Part shown: in pieces, positions 52,548-61,100 of the stretch
How positions within the stretch are numbered: position 1 is the first letter of the stretch
Layout: each line of letters opens with the position of its first letter
Assembly: GCF_022637415.1 (NCBI RefSeq)
Contig: NZ_CP093340.1
Span: 1,674,001-1,738,000 of the forward strand
DNA: 64,000 nt
Direction: 5' to 3'
From: Luteimonas sp. S4-F44
GTDB taxonomy: Bacteria > Pseudomonadota > Gammaproteobacteria > Xanthomonadales > Xanthomonadaceae
The notes under the pieces: generated by a model
Databases searched by the model: none
The model's input: the letters and a program-made list of their open reading frames with translations, nothing else
What the model was told of the DNA's origin: nothing
Made by a program: the position numbers and the translations under genes

Positions 52548-54560
52548 TCAAGCTGCCTGCGGCAGACGCAGCGAACGGGCCAGCCCCCCGACATCGACGA
52601 TCAGTGCCACGCGGCCATCGCCGAGGATCGTCGCACCGGAGATGCCATCGACGCGGCGGTAGTTGTTTTCCAGATTCTTGACCACGACCTGCTGCTGGCC
52701 GATGAGTTCGTCGACTTCGAGCGCCAGCTTCTGGCCGTCGCCCTCGACAACGACGACCAGCGGATCGTCGCCTTGTGGCTGGCCGTAGCGGTAATGATCG
52801 TTGAGTGAGACCAGTGGCAGGTACTCGCCACGCACGCGCAACACGCGGCCCTCGCCGGTGAGGCTGCGGATGTCCTCGGCCTGGGGTTGCAGCGCCTCGA
52901 TCACATAGGTCAGTGGCAGGATCAGGGTCTCCTCGCCGACGGCCACGCTCATGCCATCGAGGATGGCGAGGGTCAGTGGCAGGCGGATCACCACACGCGT
53001 GCCGTGGCCGGTGCGACTCTCGAGCTGGACCTCGCCACCGAGCGCCTGGATGTTGCGCCGGACCACGTCCATGCCGACGCCGCGCCCCGACAGGTCGGTC
53101 ACCGCATCGGCGGTCGAAAAGCCGGCCTGGAAAATCAGATCCCAGATCTGCGCATCGGTCGGGGACTCCGGCACGGCCAGGCCGCGCTCGGCGGCCTTGG
53201 CCAGGATCCGTTCGCGGTCCAGGCCGCGGCCATCGTCGGCGACCTCGATGACGATATGGCCGCCTTGGTGCGAGGCGGCAAGTGTGATCGTGCCGGCTTC
53301 ATCCTTGCCCGCGGCGCGGCGCGCGTCGGGCAACTCCAGACCGTGGTCGATCGCATTGCGGACCAGATGCACCAGAGGATCGGCGATCTTCTCGATCAGG
53401 CCCTTGTCGAGTTCGGTACCTTCGCCGAGCGTGCGCAGGCGCACCTGCTTGCCCAGCCGCGTGGACAGGTCGCGCACGAGACGGGGGAAACGACGGAACA
53501 CGGCATCGACCGGCAGCATGCGCACGCCGATGACCGCTTCCTGCAGATCGCGGGTATTGCGTTCGAGCAGGTCCAGCCCAGCGAACAGGCGTTCGCTCAA
53601 CGCCGGGTCGAGGGCGGCGGACACCTGCTTGAGCATGGCCTGGGTGATCACCAGTTCGCCGACCAGGTTGATCAGGCCGTCGATCTTGTCGGTGCTGACC
53701 CGGATCGAGCTTTCGGCCTCGTGACCGCCCGCCGTCGGGGCCGCCGTGCCGGCAGCGGCGGCGCTCGTGGCGGGGGCGCGCGTCGGGTCCGCGCTCGGCG
53801 TCGATGCCGGCGCAGGCCTCGCCGCGGGCGCGGCGGCCGCCATCGGGCGGATGTCGAGCGTGCAGTCGTCCTCGACCCAGGCGAACACGTCGTCGACGGC
53901 GCTGCGCGGCACCGCGCCGATCAGGCCCAGGTCCCAGGCCAGATACGCTTCGAGCGGATCGAGCTGGCCAAAACCGGGCAGGCGTTCCATCCGGCAGGCA
54001 ACGTCGAGCGAGGCCAGCTGGTCGAGCTCGCGGATGATGCGCAGCGGGTCGTTGCCGCTCATGAACATCGACGGCGCCGGGGTGAACCCGATCTGCCAGC
54101 CGGTCGGCTCGGCGACGGGATCGACCGCAGGCGTGGCCGGTGCGGTGGCCGCGACCGGCGCTGGCGCGGTGCTGCCCGACAGTACCGCCTCGAGCCGGGC
54201 CTGGACCGCGACCGCAGCGGCCGGGTCGGCGGGATGGCCGGTTTCGGCTTCGGCCAACAGCGCGCGCAGGACATCGACCGACGCCAGCATCGCATCGGTC
54301 GCGGTGGCATCGACGCTGCGCTTGCCGGCGCGCAGTTCGTCGAGCAGCGTTTCGAGCACATGGGTCAGCGCGGCGACCGCGTCGAATCCGAATGTCGCGG
54401 CGCCGCCCTTGATTGAGTGCGCGGCGCGGAAGATCGAGTTCACCAGCTCCGGGTCCTGGTCGCCCTGCTCGAGTTGCAGCAGGCCAGCTTCCATCGCCTC
54501 CAGGCCTTCCCGGCTTTCCTCGAAGAAAGTGGCGTGGAAACGCTGCATGTCCATGTTCAT
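52548..54560 (-). CDS. cheA: Chemotaxis histidine kinase CheA, second homologue
   Basis: The 670-residue kinase has an N-terminal HPt domain with the phosphorylated His at about 48 (FRAAHSIKGGAATFG). A middle region contains a possible P2-like domain (about 160-260), then an Ala/Pro-rich linker. The dimerisation helices, ATPase (HLVRNAIDHGLE; DDGRGLD; GRGVGMDVV) and a C-terminal CheW-like regulatory domain (VNLENNYRRVDG, ILGDGRVALIVD) follow. It is followed by receptors and preceded by its own cheY and a STAS gene. ATG 54560 or the in-frame ATG 54554 may be used. It is distinct from the CheA at 59130. Confidence 0.94.
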   Translation of the reverse strand: MNMDMQRFHATFFEESREGLEAMEAGLLQLEQGDQDPELVNSIFRAAHSIKGGAATFGFDAVAALTHVLETLLDELRAGKRSVDATATDAMLASVDVLRALLAEAETGHPADPAAAVAVQARLEAVLSGSTAPAPVAATAPATPAVDPVAEPTGWQIGFTPAPSMFMSGNDPLRIIRELDQLASLDVACRMERLPGFGQLDPLEAYLAWDLGLIGAVPRSAVDDVFAWVEDDCTLDIRPMAAAAPAARPAPASTPSADPTRAPATSAAAAGTAAPTAGGHEAESSIRVSTDKIDGLINLVGELVITQAMLKQVSAALDPALSERLFAGLDLLERNTRDLQEAVIGVRMLPVDAVFRRFPRLVRDLSTRLGKQVRLRTLGEGTELDKGLIEKIADPLVHLVRNAIDHGLELPDARRAAGKDEAGTITLAASHQGGHIVIEVADDGRGLDRERILAKAAERGLAVPESPTDAQIWDLIFQAGFSTADAVTDLSGRGVGMDVVRRNIQALGGEVQLESRTGHGTRVVIRLPLTLAILDGMSVAVGEETLILPLTYVIEALQPQAEDIRSLTGEGRVLRVRGEYLPLVSLNDHYRYGQPQGDDPLVVVVEGDGQKLALEVDELIGQQQVVVKNLENNYRRVDGISGATILGDGRVALIVDVGGLARSLRLPQAA

Positions 54561-54597
54561 GGGGTGAAGACCTGGCGTCGGAGGCGGAAGGCGGGCG

Positions 54598-54963
54598 TCA
54601 GCCCAGGACTTTCTGAACGGTGGCGACGAGTTGGTCCGGGTTGAACGGCTTGACCAGCCAGCCGGTCGCACCCGCGGCCTTGCCTTCGGCTTTCTTGTCT
54701 GCGGCCGACTCGGTCGTGAGCATCAGCATCGGGACGAACTTGTAGTCGGGCAGGCCGCGCAGGGCGCGGATCAGGGCGATCCCGTCCATATTGGGCATGT
54801 TGACGTCGGTCACCACGGCGTTGAACCGCTGGCCTTGTGCGTGCCCCAGGGCGACTTGGCCATCTTCGGCTTCTTCGACCGAGAAGCCGGCCGAGGTCAG
54901 GGCGAAGGAGACCATCTGGCGCATCGAGGCCGAGTCGTCCACTACCAGAATGCGTGCGCTCAT
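54598..54963 (-). CDS. cheY: CheY-like response regulator (paired with the second cheA)
   Basis: The 121-residue stand-alone receiver starts MSARILVVDDSASMRQMV. The phospho-acceptor Asp lies in VVTDVNMPNMDG (about 53), with Thr in LMLTTES and Lys in WLVKPFNPDQL. It lies 37 bases upstream of the cheA-like gene and overlaps the STAS gene stop by four bases, so it probably serves that kinase. A second cheY-type gene is at 61715. Confidence 0.94.
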   Translation of the reverse strand: MSARILVVDDSASMRQMVSFALTSAGFSVEEAEDGQVALGHAQGQRFNAVVTDVNMPNMDGIALIRALRGLPDYKFVPMLMLTTESAADKKAEGKAAGATGWLVKPFNPDQLVATVQKVLG

Positions 54964-55277
54964 GCGGCGTTCTCCACTGTGCTTGCGTTCGAATGATTGC
55001 GAGGGGGGCTGGGCAGTCCCAGCGAGGGGCCGATCCCCAGCAGGCGGATGGCGTCGAGCAGGGCGGCGCTGCTGTCGTGCAGTGCGGTGCTTCGGCCCGA
55101 GGCGTTGCGGCTGGCGAAGAACGCGCACAGCACCTGCAGGCCGGCGGTGTGCACGCGTCGCACTTGGGCGCCGTCCAGCAGCACGTCCTGGTCTTGGGCC
55201 AGGTGGGGCTCGAGCCGTGCCTTGAGTGCGGCGCTGGTCTCGATGCCGAGATCCTCGCCCAGGTCCACGGTGGTCAT
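54960..55277 (-). CDS. STAS-domain protein (anti-sigma-factor-antagonist-like)
   Basis: The 105-residue protein reads as a STAS fold: LGEDLGIETSAALKARLEPHL, then DVLLDGAQVRRVHTAGLQVL and a helix CAFFASRNASG. The usual phosphorylated Ser/Thr site falls at HTAGLQVL. ATG 55277 gives MTTVDLGEDLG. It overlaps cheY and begins the STAS-cheY-cheA set. Such STAS genes are common upstream of chemotaxis sets of this kind; partner and role are unknown. Confidence 0.85.
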   Translation of the reverse strand: MTTVDLGEDLGIETSAALKARLEPHLAQDQDVLLDGAQVRRVHTAGLQVLCAFFASRNASGRSTALHDSSAALLDAIRLLGIGPSLGLPSPPRNHSNASTVENAA

Positions 55278-55844
55278 CGCGTCTCCGCAAAGTCGGGGGT
55301 ACGACGGGTTAGCGGCAGCGATGCGGCGAGCTTTAGGGTGGGCCGATCGGGACTCTTTGCTCCTGCCCACTCGATCAGTGCGTTTGTCTTCGGCGCGCGC
55401 GTCGCGCCGGCCGGGGACTGCTCCTCGGCTCGGTCAGCCATCCTGGCTGACTCGCCGTCGCGGTCCATCCATGGCCCGCTGCCGTGATCCCCGACCAGCA
55501 CGACGCACTGAGGCCGACAGCGCGTGACTTCCTCAAGCAGGCGACTCCGCATCCAACCGAAGTCGGGCTGCCAATGTCCGCAGCAGCGGACTGACGGTCG
55601 GTGGCCGCGTCGAGCGCGCCAGGGGTGAGCTCGCTCTGCTTGCGCGGCATGCCGCGCGAGTGGGCGAACGCCCGGCGTGCTGCACCGGGCCGGGCCTATC
55701 CGCGAGGCGGAGCGGCGCGCGCCCAAGTCAAGGCTGGGTGAGAGCACGCGGGGTCAGAGCCCGGTTTTTCGGCTTGTCGGCCGGCAGGCCGGTCTCCATC
55801 CGAAGCGGAGCGTTTCAGGCGCGTACCGGTGGCCGCCGTGAGGC
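55278..55844. other. 567-bp gap without a gene I can support
   Basis: This stretch lies between the STAS gene and the ParP-like gene. A leftward open frame (55274-55747) includes MRSRLLEEVTRCRPQCVVLV, which looks protein-like, but I recognise no family and see no good start site. It may hold the promoter of the STAS-cheY-cheA set or a decayed gene. Confidence 0.4.
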
Positions 55845-56591
55845 TCAGCGGGCGGTGTAGAGCGGCATCGACAGCAGTCGGGAGGCGTCGAGCAGCAGCA
55901 TGACCGCGCCGCCGAGACGTGCGATGCCGCGGATGCGGTGGTCGCCGACCGGGGCGAGGCGGGAGGTGTGGGCGCCTTCGATCTGGGCATCGGAGACCAC
56001 GGCCACGTCCTCGACCGTGGACACGCGCAGGCCGAGCGTGTCGCCGTGTTCCTCGAGCACGACGATCCGCGTCGATGGCGTGTCCTCGACGGCGGTGTCG
56101 CCCAGTTGCAGGCCCAGGTCGACGACCGGCACGACCTGGCCGCGCAGATTCATCAGGCCGGCCAAGCACGGCGATGCGCCGCGCACCGGCAGCAGCGGGG
56201 CGGGCAGCACGACCTCGCGGATCTTCAGCAGTTCCAGGCCATAGATCTGCCCGCCGCAGCGCAGCCGCAGCCAGCGGGCCTGACGCTCGCCGCTGCGGCG
56301 CGGCGGCGGAATGTCGTCGTGGGCCGGTGCGCTCGCGACGCGCGGCGACGCGCGGGCAGGCGCCGCGGCGGCCGCGGTCTGCGCGCGCGCCGCAGGCGCG
56401 GGGGGCCGTGGCTGCGGTGCGGCCGGTGCCGGCGGTGGTGGCGCAGAAGTCGGTGCCGGCGTCGGGCTGTGCGGTGCCGGCACAGGGGGCGCCGCGACCG
56501 CGGGGGGCGGCGTCGGCGCGGGGGCCGTCGGCACCGGGGCCGCCGACAGCAGCACGCCGAGGTAGTCGTCGACGACCTCGGCGGCGTTCAT
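55845..56591 (-). CDS. CheW-domain protein, ParP-like
   Basis: The 248-residue protein has a short N-terminal segment (MNAAEVVDDYLGVLLSA), a very Pro/Ala-rich linker (about 20-95) and a C-terminal CheW domain (about 105-245: LRLRCGGQIYGLELLKIREV, LAGLMNLRGQVVPVVDLGLQL, VMLLLDASRLL). It lies directly downstream of, and overlapping, the ParA-type ATPase. In Vibrio, ParC and ParP are such a pair, with ParP using its N-terminus for ParC and its CheW-like part for CheA and receptor arrays. I infer the same polar-array role here. Confidence 0.8.
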   Translation of the reverse strand: MNAAEVVDDYLGVLLSAAPVPTAPAPTPPPAVAAPPVPAPHSPTPAPTSAPPPPAPAAPQPRPPAPAARAQTAAAAAPARASPRVASAPAHDDIPPPRRSGERQARWLRLRCGGQIYGLELLKIREVVLPAPLLPVRGASPCLAGLMNLRGQVVPVVDLGLQLGDTAVEDTPSTRIVVLEEHGDTLGLRVSTVEDVAVVSDAQIEGAHTSRLAPVGDHRIRGIARLGGAVMLLLDASRLLSMPLYTAR

Positions 56592-57367
56592 GCCGCGTGC
56601 TCCAGCGCCTGGTCTTCGGCCAACAGCCAGTCGAGCGCGCGGCCGTAGGCCGAGAATGCGCGGCCCGGCGGATGGCCGTTGACCACCTGCTGGGCGAGTG
56701 CGTCGGCGTTGCTGAGCTGGGTGTCGACCGGGACCGCCTCGTCCCAGATCTTGCCGGCGTACTCGTCCTGCAGCTGCGCCAGCGTCTCGCGCCCGATCCG
56801 GGTGCGGCGGTCGTACATGGTCGGCACCACCGAGACCGGCAGCGGCCGTTGCCGGGAGCGTTCGACCATTTCGGCCGTGCGCACCATGCCGGCCAGGCCA
56901 TAGAGCGCCAGCGGCTCGCACTGCGTGGGCACGATCACCCGGTCCGCCGCTGCCAGGGCGTTGACCATCAACAGGCCGAGCGTGGGCGGGCAGTCGAGCA
57001 GGATCGCATCGTGGCCGCCGGTGTGCCGGGTGATCGCCTGCGACAGCGCCAGGCCCAGACCCGGCTGGGTCGCGCTGCGGCGTTCGAGCGTTGCCAGCGC
57101 GGTCTGCGCGCAGACGTAGTCCAGGCCTTCGGTCGGCGAGGCGCGCATCAGCGCGGCCAGGCTCGAGGGTGGGGTGGCGAACAGGTCGGCCACGCCCGCA
57201 GGCGGTGGGTCGGTCGGGATGCCGAACGCTCGGGTGAGCGAGGCATGCGGGTCGAGATCGACCAGCAGCACGCGCAACCCGCGCGCGACCATCGCGCGGC
57301 CGAGGGCCAGCGTGGTCGTGGTCTTGCCGACGCCGCCTTTCTGGTTGGCGATCGCCCAGACGCGCAT
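56588..57367 (-). CDS. ParA-family ATPase, ParC-like (chemotaxis cluster positioning)
   Basis: The 259-residue MinD/ParA-type ATPase shows the deviant Walker A KGGVGKTTTTLALG (residues about 10-23), Walker A' LVDLDPHASLTRAFG and ILLDCPPTLG. Genes of this type inside flagellar-chemotaxis operons encode polar positioning ATPases (ParC in Vibrio, PpfA in Rhodobacter), not chromosome partition proteins, and no parB or parS is seen here. It overlaps the motD stop by one base and the CheW-domain gene by four bases. Confidence 0.88.
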   Translation of the reverse strand: MRVWAIANQKGGVGKTTTTLALGRAMVARGLRVLLVDLDPHASLTRAFGIPTDPPPAGVADLFATPPSSLAALMRASPTEGLDYVCAQTALATLERRSATQPGLGLALSQAITRHTGGHDAILLDCPPTLGLLMVNALAAADRVIVPTQCEPLALYGLAGMVRTAEMVERSRQRPLPVSVVPTMYDRRTRIGRETLAQLQDEYAGKIWDEAVPVDTQLSNADALAQQVVNGHPPGRAFSAYGRALDWLLAEDQALEHAA

Positions 57368-58329
57368 CAGGTCTCTCCTCGGGGATGGGGGGGCAGGGTA
57401 TCGGGGGCGCGGTCGGCGGCGACCGCAGGGATGGCATCGAGCGCGACCGGCTGCGTGGGCGACGGCCCGCCGATCGGCTGCCCCTGGGGCGACTCGGGCT
57501 CGGCCAGCACCATCAGCACCACGCGCCGGTTGGCGTTGCGGCCAGCCTCGCTGGCGTTGTCGGCCTTGGGTCGCTGTTCGCCGTAGCCGACCATCACCAG
57601 CCGCTCGGGCGCCAGGCCCTCGCGCACGAACAGGTGCACCACGCTGGCCGCGCGCGCGGCCGACAGTTCCCAGTTCGACGGGAACTGCGCGGTGCGGATC
57701 GGGCGATCGTCGGTGTAGCCCTCGATCCGGATCGGATTGGGCAGCCCGCGCAGCACCGCGGCCAGTCGACCGAGCAGCGACTGCGCGCCGAAGTCGAGTG
57801 TCGCCGAGCCGCTGGGGAACAGGATGTCGCTGTTGATCTCGACCTCCAACCAGAGGTCGGCGCGGCGCACGGTGATCAGCCGCGCATGCACCATCTCCGA
57901 CAGCGCGTCCTCGAGCTGCAGCGCGATGCGCGCCAGCTGCTGGCGCGAAGCGGCCCGCGCCGCACCGTCGGCGCCATCGTCGATGCGGTCGCTGCGCATC
58001 TTCGATTCGAGCATCGGCTGCAGCGGCGAGTCGAGCACCGGCGAGGCACTGCCCGGGCCGCGCCGCGCGCCGCCGGGAATCGGCACCGCGGCCTTGAGGC
58101 TGGCATCGCGGTAGACGTTGTCGCCGACCTGGATCGGGTCGATCGTCCGCGGCGTGCCGCTGAACGCATTCGCCAGCGAACTGGCCATCACCCGGTACTT
58201 GCCCTCGTTGAGCGAGGACACGGCGTACATGACCACGAAGAACGCCAGCAGCAGCGTCATCAGGTCGGCGTAGGGAATGGCCCAGGCCTCGTGGTTGGCG
58301 TGTTCCTCGTGGTGGACGCGTCGTGCCAT
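57367..58329 (-). CDS. motD: Flagellar motor protein MotD (MotB homologue)
   Basis: The 320-residue stator protein has a cytoplasmic start, one membrane helix with the proton-carrying Asp in IPYADLMTLLLAFFVVMYAVSS (Asp about 22), a plug/linker, and a periplasmic OmpA-like peptidoglycan-binding domain (about 165-290: DILFPSGSATLD; RIEGYTDDRPI; NRRVVLMVL). With MotC it forms an ion-driven stator. The ATG is 11 bases downstream of the motC stop. It sits among cheA, motC and the parC-like gene, the order seen in Pseudomonas and Xanthomonas. Confidence 0.94.
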   Translation of the reverse strand: MARRVHHEEHANHEAWAIPYADLMTLLLAFFVVMYAVSSLNEGKYRVMASSLANAFSGTPRTIDPIQVGDNVYRDASLKAAVPIPGGARRGPGSASPVLDSPLQPMLESKMRSDRIDDGADGAARAASRQQLARIALQLEDALSEMVHARLITVRRADLWLEVEINSDILFPSGSATLDFGAQSLLGRLAAVLRGLPNPIRIEGYTDDRPIRTAQFPSNWELSAARAASVVHLFVREGLAPERLVMVGYGEQRPKADNASEAGRNANRRVVLMVLAEPESPQGQPIGGPSPTQPVALDAIPAVAADRAPDTLPPHPRGET

Positions 58330-58339
58330 CGTCGCCGGC

Positions 58340-59080
58340 TCAGTGCAGGAAGCCGGCCAGACGGGCCTCGATGTTGCGCGGATTTTCGCCCTGGGCGATC
58401 GCGATCAGGCCCTCGATCGCCAGCTCGCGCTCGCCGCTGCGGCGGCCGATCACGCTCTTGAGCTTGGAGGCGACCGGCAGGAAGAACAGGTTGGCCGAGG
58501 CGATGCCGTAGATCGTGGCGGTAAAGGCGGCAGCGATGCCGTGGCCGAGCTTGGACGGATCGGCCAGGTTCTTCATCACCGCGATCAGCCCGAGCACCGC
58601 GCCGACGATGCCGAGCGTGGGCGCGTAGATGCCCATGCCCTCGAACACTTTCGCTGCCGCCAGGTCCTGTTGTTCCTCGCCGTGCAGTTCGATCTCCAGC
58701 ATGTGCCGGATCGCCTCCGGCTCGACGCCGTCCACCAGCATCTGCAGGCCCTTGCGCAGGAACGGGTCGCTCTGCGACTCGACGTAGGCTTCCAGGCCCA
58801 GTAGCCCCTGTTTGCGCGAGACGTTGCTCCACTCCAGCAGTTGCGCGATCAGTGCGCCGCGGTCGGCCGTGGGTGGGCGGATCGTCCAGCGCAGGATCCG
58901 CAGCGCGCGCTTGAACACGCTCGGCGGCGTGTGCAGCAGGATCGAGGCGAGCGTGCCGACGATCACGATCACGAAGGCGGCCGGCGACCACAGCGCGCCG
59001 AGCCCGGCACCCTTGAGGATGCTGCCGCCCACCAGGGCGGCGAGGGCGAGCGCGAGTCCGACGACGCTGAAAAGGTCCAT
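58340..59080 (-). CDS. motC: Flagellar motor protein MotC (MotA homologue)
   Basis: The 246-residue protein has four membrane segments (VVGLALALAALVGGSI; AFVIVIVGTLASIL; YAPTLGIVGAVLGLIAVM; AAAFTATIYGIASANLFFLPVA). It also has a large cytoplasmic loop for contact with the rotor and the conserved proline-containing PTLGIVGAVLGLI segment of the proton channel. It partners MotD. The start ATG 59080 is 49 bases from the cheA stop. Confidence 0.95.
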   Translation of the reverse strand: MDLFSVVGLALALAALVGGSILKGAGLGALWSPAAFVIVIVGTLASILLHTPPSVFKRALRILRWTIRPPTADRGALIAQLLEWSNVSRKQGLLGLEAYVESQSDPFLRKGLQMLVDGVEPEAIRHMLEIELHGEEQQDLAAAKVFEGMGIYAPTLGIVGAVLGLIAVMKNLADPSKLGHGIAAAFTATIYGIASANLFFLPVASKLKSVIGRRSGERELAIEGLIAIAQGENPRNIEARLAGFLH

Positions 59081-59129
59081 GATCGCGATATCGGCGCGGG
59101 GCGCGGCGACTTGAGCCGCGCGCGGACGC

Positions 59130-61097
59130 TCAGGGTCCGCGCAGCGCGTCCACGTCGAGGATCAGCGCGAGCCGGCCATCGCCGATCAAGGTCGCGCCGG
59201 CATAGCCGGGCAGGCCGCGCAACGCGCGCGGCAGCGGCTTGATGACCACCTCTTCGCGCCCGCGCACTTCGTCGACGACCAGACCGAAGCGACTGTCGCC
59301 CCGCTGCAGCACCACGATGGTCAGCAACGCCGTTTCCAGTGCGGGCCGGTCGAGCCAGTGCCGCAGGTCGAGCAGCGAGAGCGTATGCGAGCGCCGATCG
59401 AGCGCGGCGCGGCCGTCGAACCAGTTGACCGTGCGCGCCGGTGCATGCAGCACTTCCTGCACGCGGGCCAGCGGCAAGGCATAGGCATCGCCGGCGGCGT
59501 GGACCAGCAGGGTCGGCAGGATCGCCAGCGTCAGCGGCACGCGCAGCGTGAAGCGGCTGCCGCGACCGAGTTCGGATTGCACCTGGATCTGCCCGCCGAG
59601 CTCGCGGATCCGCGACTGCACCACGTCCATGCCGACGCCGCGCCCCGAGATGTCGCTGACCTCGGTGCGTGTCGACAGCCCGGCCAGGAAGATCAGATGC
59701 AGACATTCCTCGGCATTCAGGCGCGCGGCCGACTCGGCGTCGATCAGGCCCTTCTCGCGGGCCTTGGCGCGCAGGCGCTCGGGATCGATGCCGGCGCCGT
59801 CGTCCTGGACCTCGATGCCGACGTAATCGCCCTGCTGCTGGGCGATCAGCCGGACCTTGCCGGCGCGCGACTTGCCGGTCGCCTCGCGCAGGTCCGGCGT
59901 CTCCACGCCGTGGTCGATCGCGTTGCGGACCAGGTGGATCAGCGGGTCGGCCAGCGCTTCGACCAGGTTGCGGTCGAGCTCGGTGTCGGCGCCGACCAGT
60001 TCCAGATCCACTTCCTTGTCGAGCGCGCGGGCGACATCGCGGGCAACCTTGGGAAAGCGCGAGAACACCTTGCCGACCGGTTGCATGCGCGTGCGCATGA
60101 CCGCGCCCTGCAGGCGTGCGGTGGCGTTGTCCAGGGTGGCGACGGCGCGGTCGAGGTCCTCGTCACGCAATCGTGCGCGCAGTGTCTTGAGGCGGTTGCG
60201 GGCCAGCACCAGTTCGCCGACCAGGTCGACGATCGCGTCGAGCCGACGGGTATCGACGCGGACGGTCTGTTCGCGCTCGGCCGTTGCCTGCGCGGCGGCC
60301 GCTCTGGCCGGTGCCGGCGGCGCGCCGCGCGGTGCGGGGCCAGGTGGGGGCGCCACGACTGCGGCGGCGGGCGCTGGCGCCGCGCCGGGTGCATGCGCAC
60401 CGTGCAGTTGGTCGAGCAGTGCCTCGAATTCGTCATCGTCGATCGTGTCGCCGCCCGCGGCCGGCGCGGCGGCGACCGGTGTGGCGCCCGGCGCAGCCTT
60501 GCCGTGCAGCTGATCGAGCAGGGCTTCGAACTCGTCGTCGTCGATCGGATCGTTCGGACCTGGTGCGGGCGCGGGAACCGATGCGCCGGGCGCCGCGTTG
60601 CCGTGCAACTGGTCGAGCAGCGCCTCGAACTCGTCGTCGTCGATCATCTCACCGCCCGCCGCAGACGCTGCGGCGACGGCCGGAGCCACGCGGGTGGCCG
60701 GGGCGGGCGCCGCGGGCGCCACGGTGTCGAGCGCGAAGCCGGCGATCAGAGCGGGCGGGGCATGCGGCACGTCGTCGCCGGTCTCGACCGCGTCGACCAT
60801 TGCCTGCAGCCAGTCGAGCGACTGCTGCGCGGCGTCGAAGTGCCGCGGCAGCAGGGTCGCGGTGCCCGAGCGTGCGGCGCCCAGCGTTTCTTCCGCGGCA
60901 TGGCACAGCTCCACCAGCGCGGTCGCGCCAAGGAAGCCGGCGCCGCCCTTGAGCGTGTGGAAGGCCCGGAAGACCGCGTTGAGCTGCTCGCGGTCGTCGG
61001 GCGTCTGCTCCAGCTCGACCAGTTGCCCGCCCAGGTCGACGAGCAGCTCGCGTGCCTCGAGCACGAAATCGGCAGCGATGTCGGGCGAGAACTGCAT
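59130..61097 (-). CDS. cheA: Chemotaxis histidine kinase CheA (main flagellar copy) with three repeated docking-like motifs
   Basis: The 655-residue kinase has an HPt domain with His at about 47 (FRAFHTLKGGAGFLG), then an unusual middle region with three copies of IDDDEFEALLDQLHG, 34 residues apart and separated by Ala/Pro-rich linkers. Dimerisation helices, an ATPase core (HLVRNAIDHGVE; DDGAGID; GRGVGMDVV) and a CheW-like domain with LIGDGRLALILD follow. No classic P2 domain is apparent. It phosphorylates CheY and CheB. It is followed by motC and preceded by cheZ with three bases between, as in Pseudomonas. Confidence 0.95.
   Translation of the reverse strand: MQFSPDIAADFVLEARELLVDLGGQLVELEQTPDDREQLNAVFRAFHTLKGGAGFLGATALVELCHAAEETLGAARSGTATLLPRHFDAAQQSLDWLQAMVDAVETGDDVPHAPPALIAGFALDTVAPAAPAPATRVAPAVAAASAAGGEMIDDDEFEALLDQLHGNAAPGASVPAPAPGPNDPIDDDEFEALLDQLHGKAAPGATPVAAAPAAGGDTIDDDEFEALLDQLHGAHAPGAAPAPAAAVVAPPPGPAPRGAPPAPARAAAAQATAEREQTVRVDTRRLDAIVDLVGELVLARNRLKTLRARLRDEDLDRAVATLDNATARLQGAVMRTRMQPVGKVFSRFPKVARDVARALDKEVDLELVGADTELDRNLVEALADPLIHLVRNAIDHGVETPDLREATGKSRAGKVRLIAQQQGDYVGIEVQDDGAGIDPERLRAKAREKGLIDAESAARLNAEECLHLIFLAGLSTRTEVSDISGRGVGMDVVQSRIRELGGQIQVQSELGRGSRFTLRVPLTLAILPTLLVHAAGDAYALPLARVQEVLHAPARTVNWFDGRAALDRRSHTLSLLDLRHWLDRPALETALLTIVVLQRGDSRFGLVVDEVRGREEVVIKPLPRALRGLPGYAGATLIGDGRLALILDVDALRGP
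60408..60655 (-). repeat. Three in-gene repeats encoding DDEFEALLDQLHG in cheA
   Basis: Repeat copies are centred near 60425, 60527 and 60629, exactly 102 bases apart, so each unit is 34 codons. The short acidic-hydrophobic motif is strictly kept and the linkers vary. Confidence 0.85.
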
Positions 61098-61100
61098 CGC

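Noticed and set aside
56588..57367. ParA-type ATPase considered as a chromosome or plasmid partition gene
   Set aside because: No parB or parS-like repeats are present, and it overlaps motD and a CheW-domain gene, pointing to array positioning.
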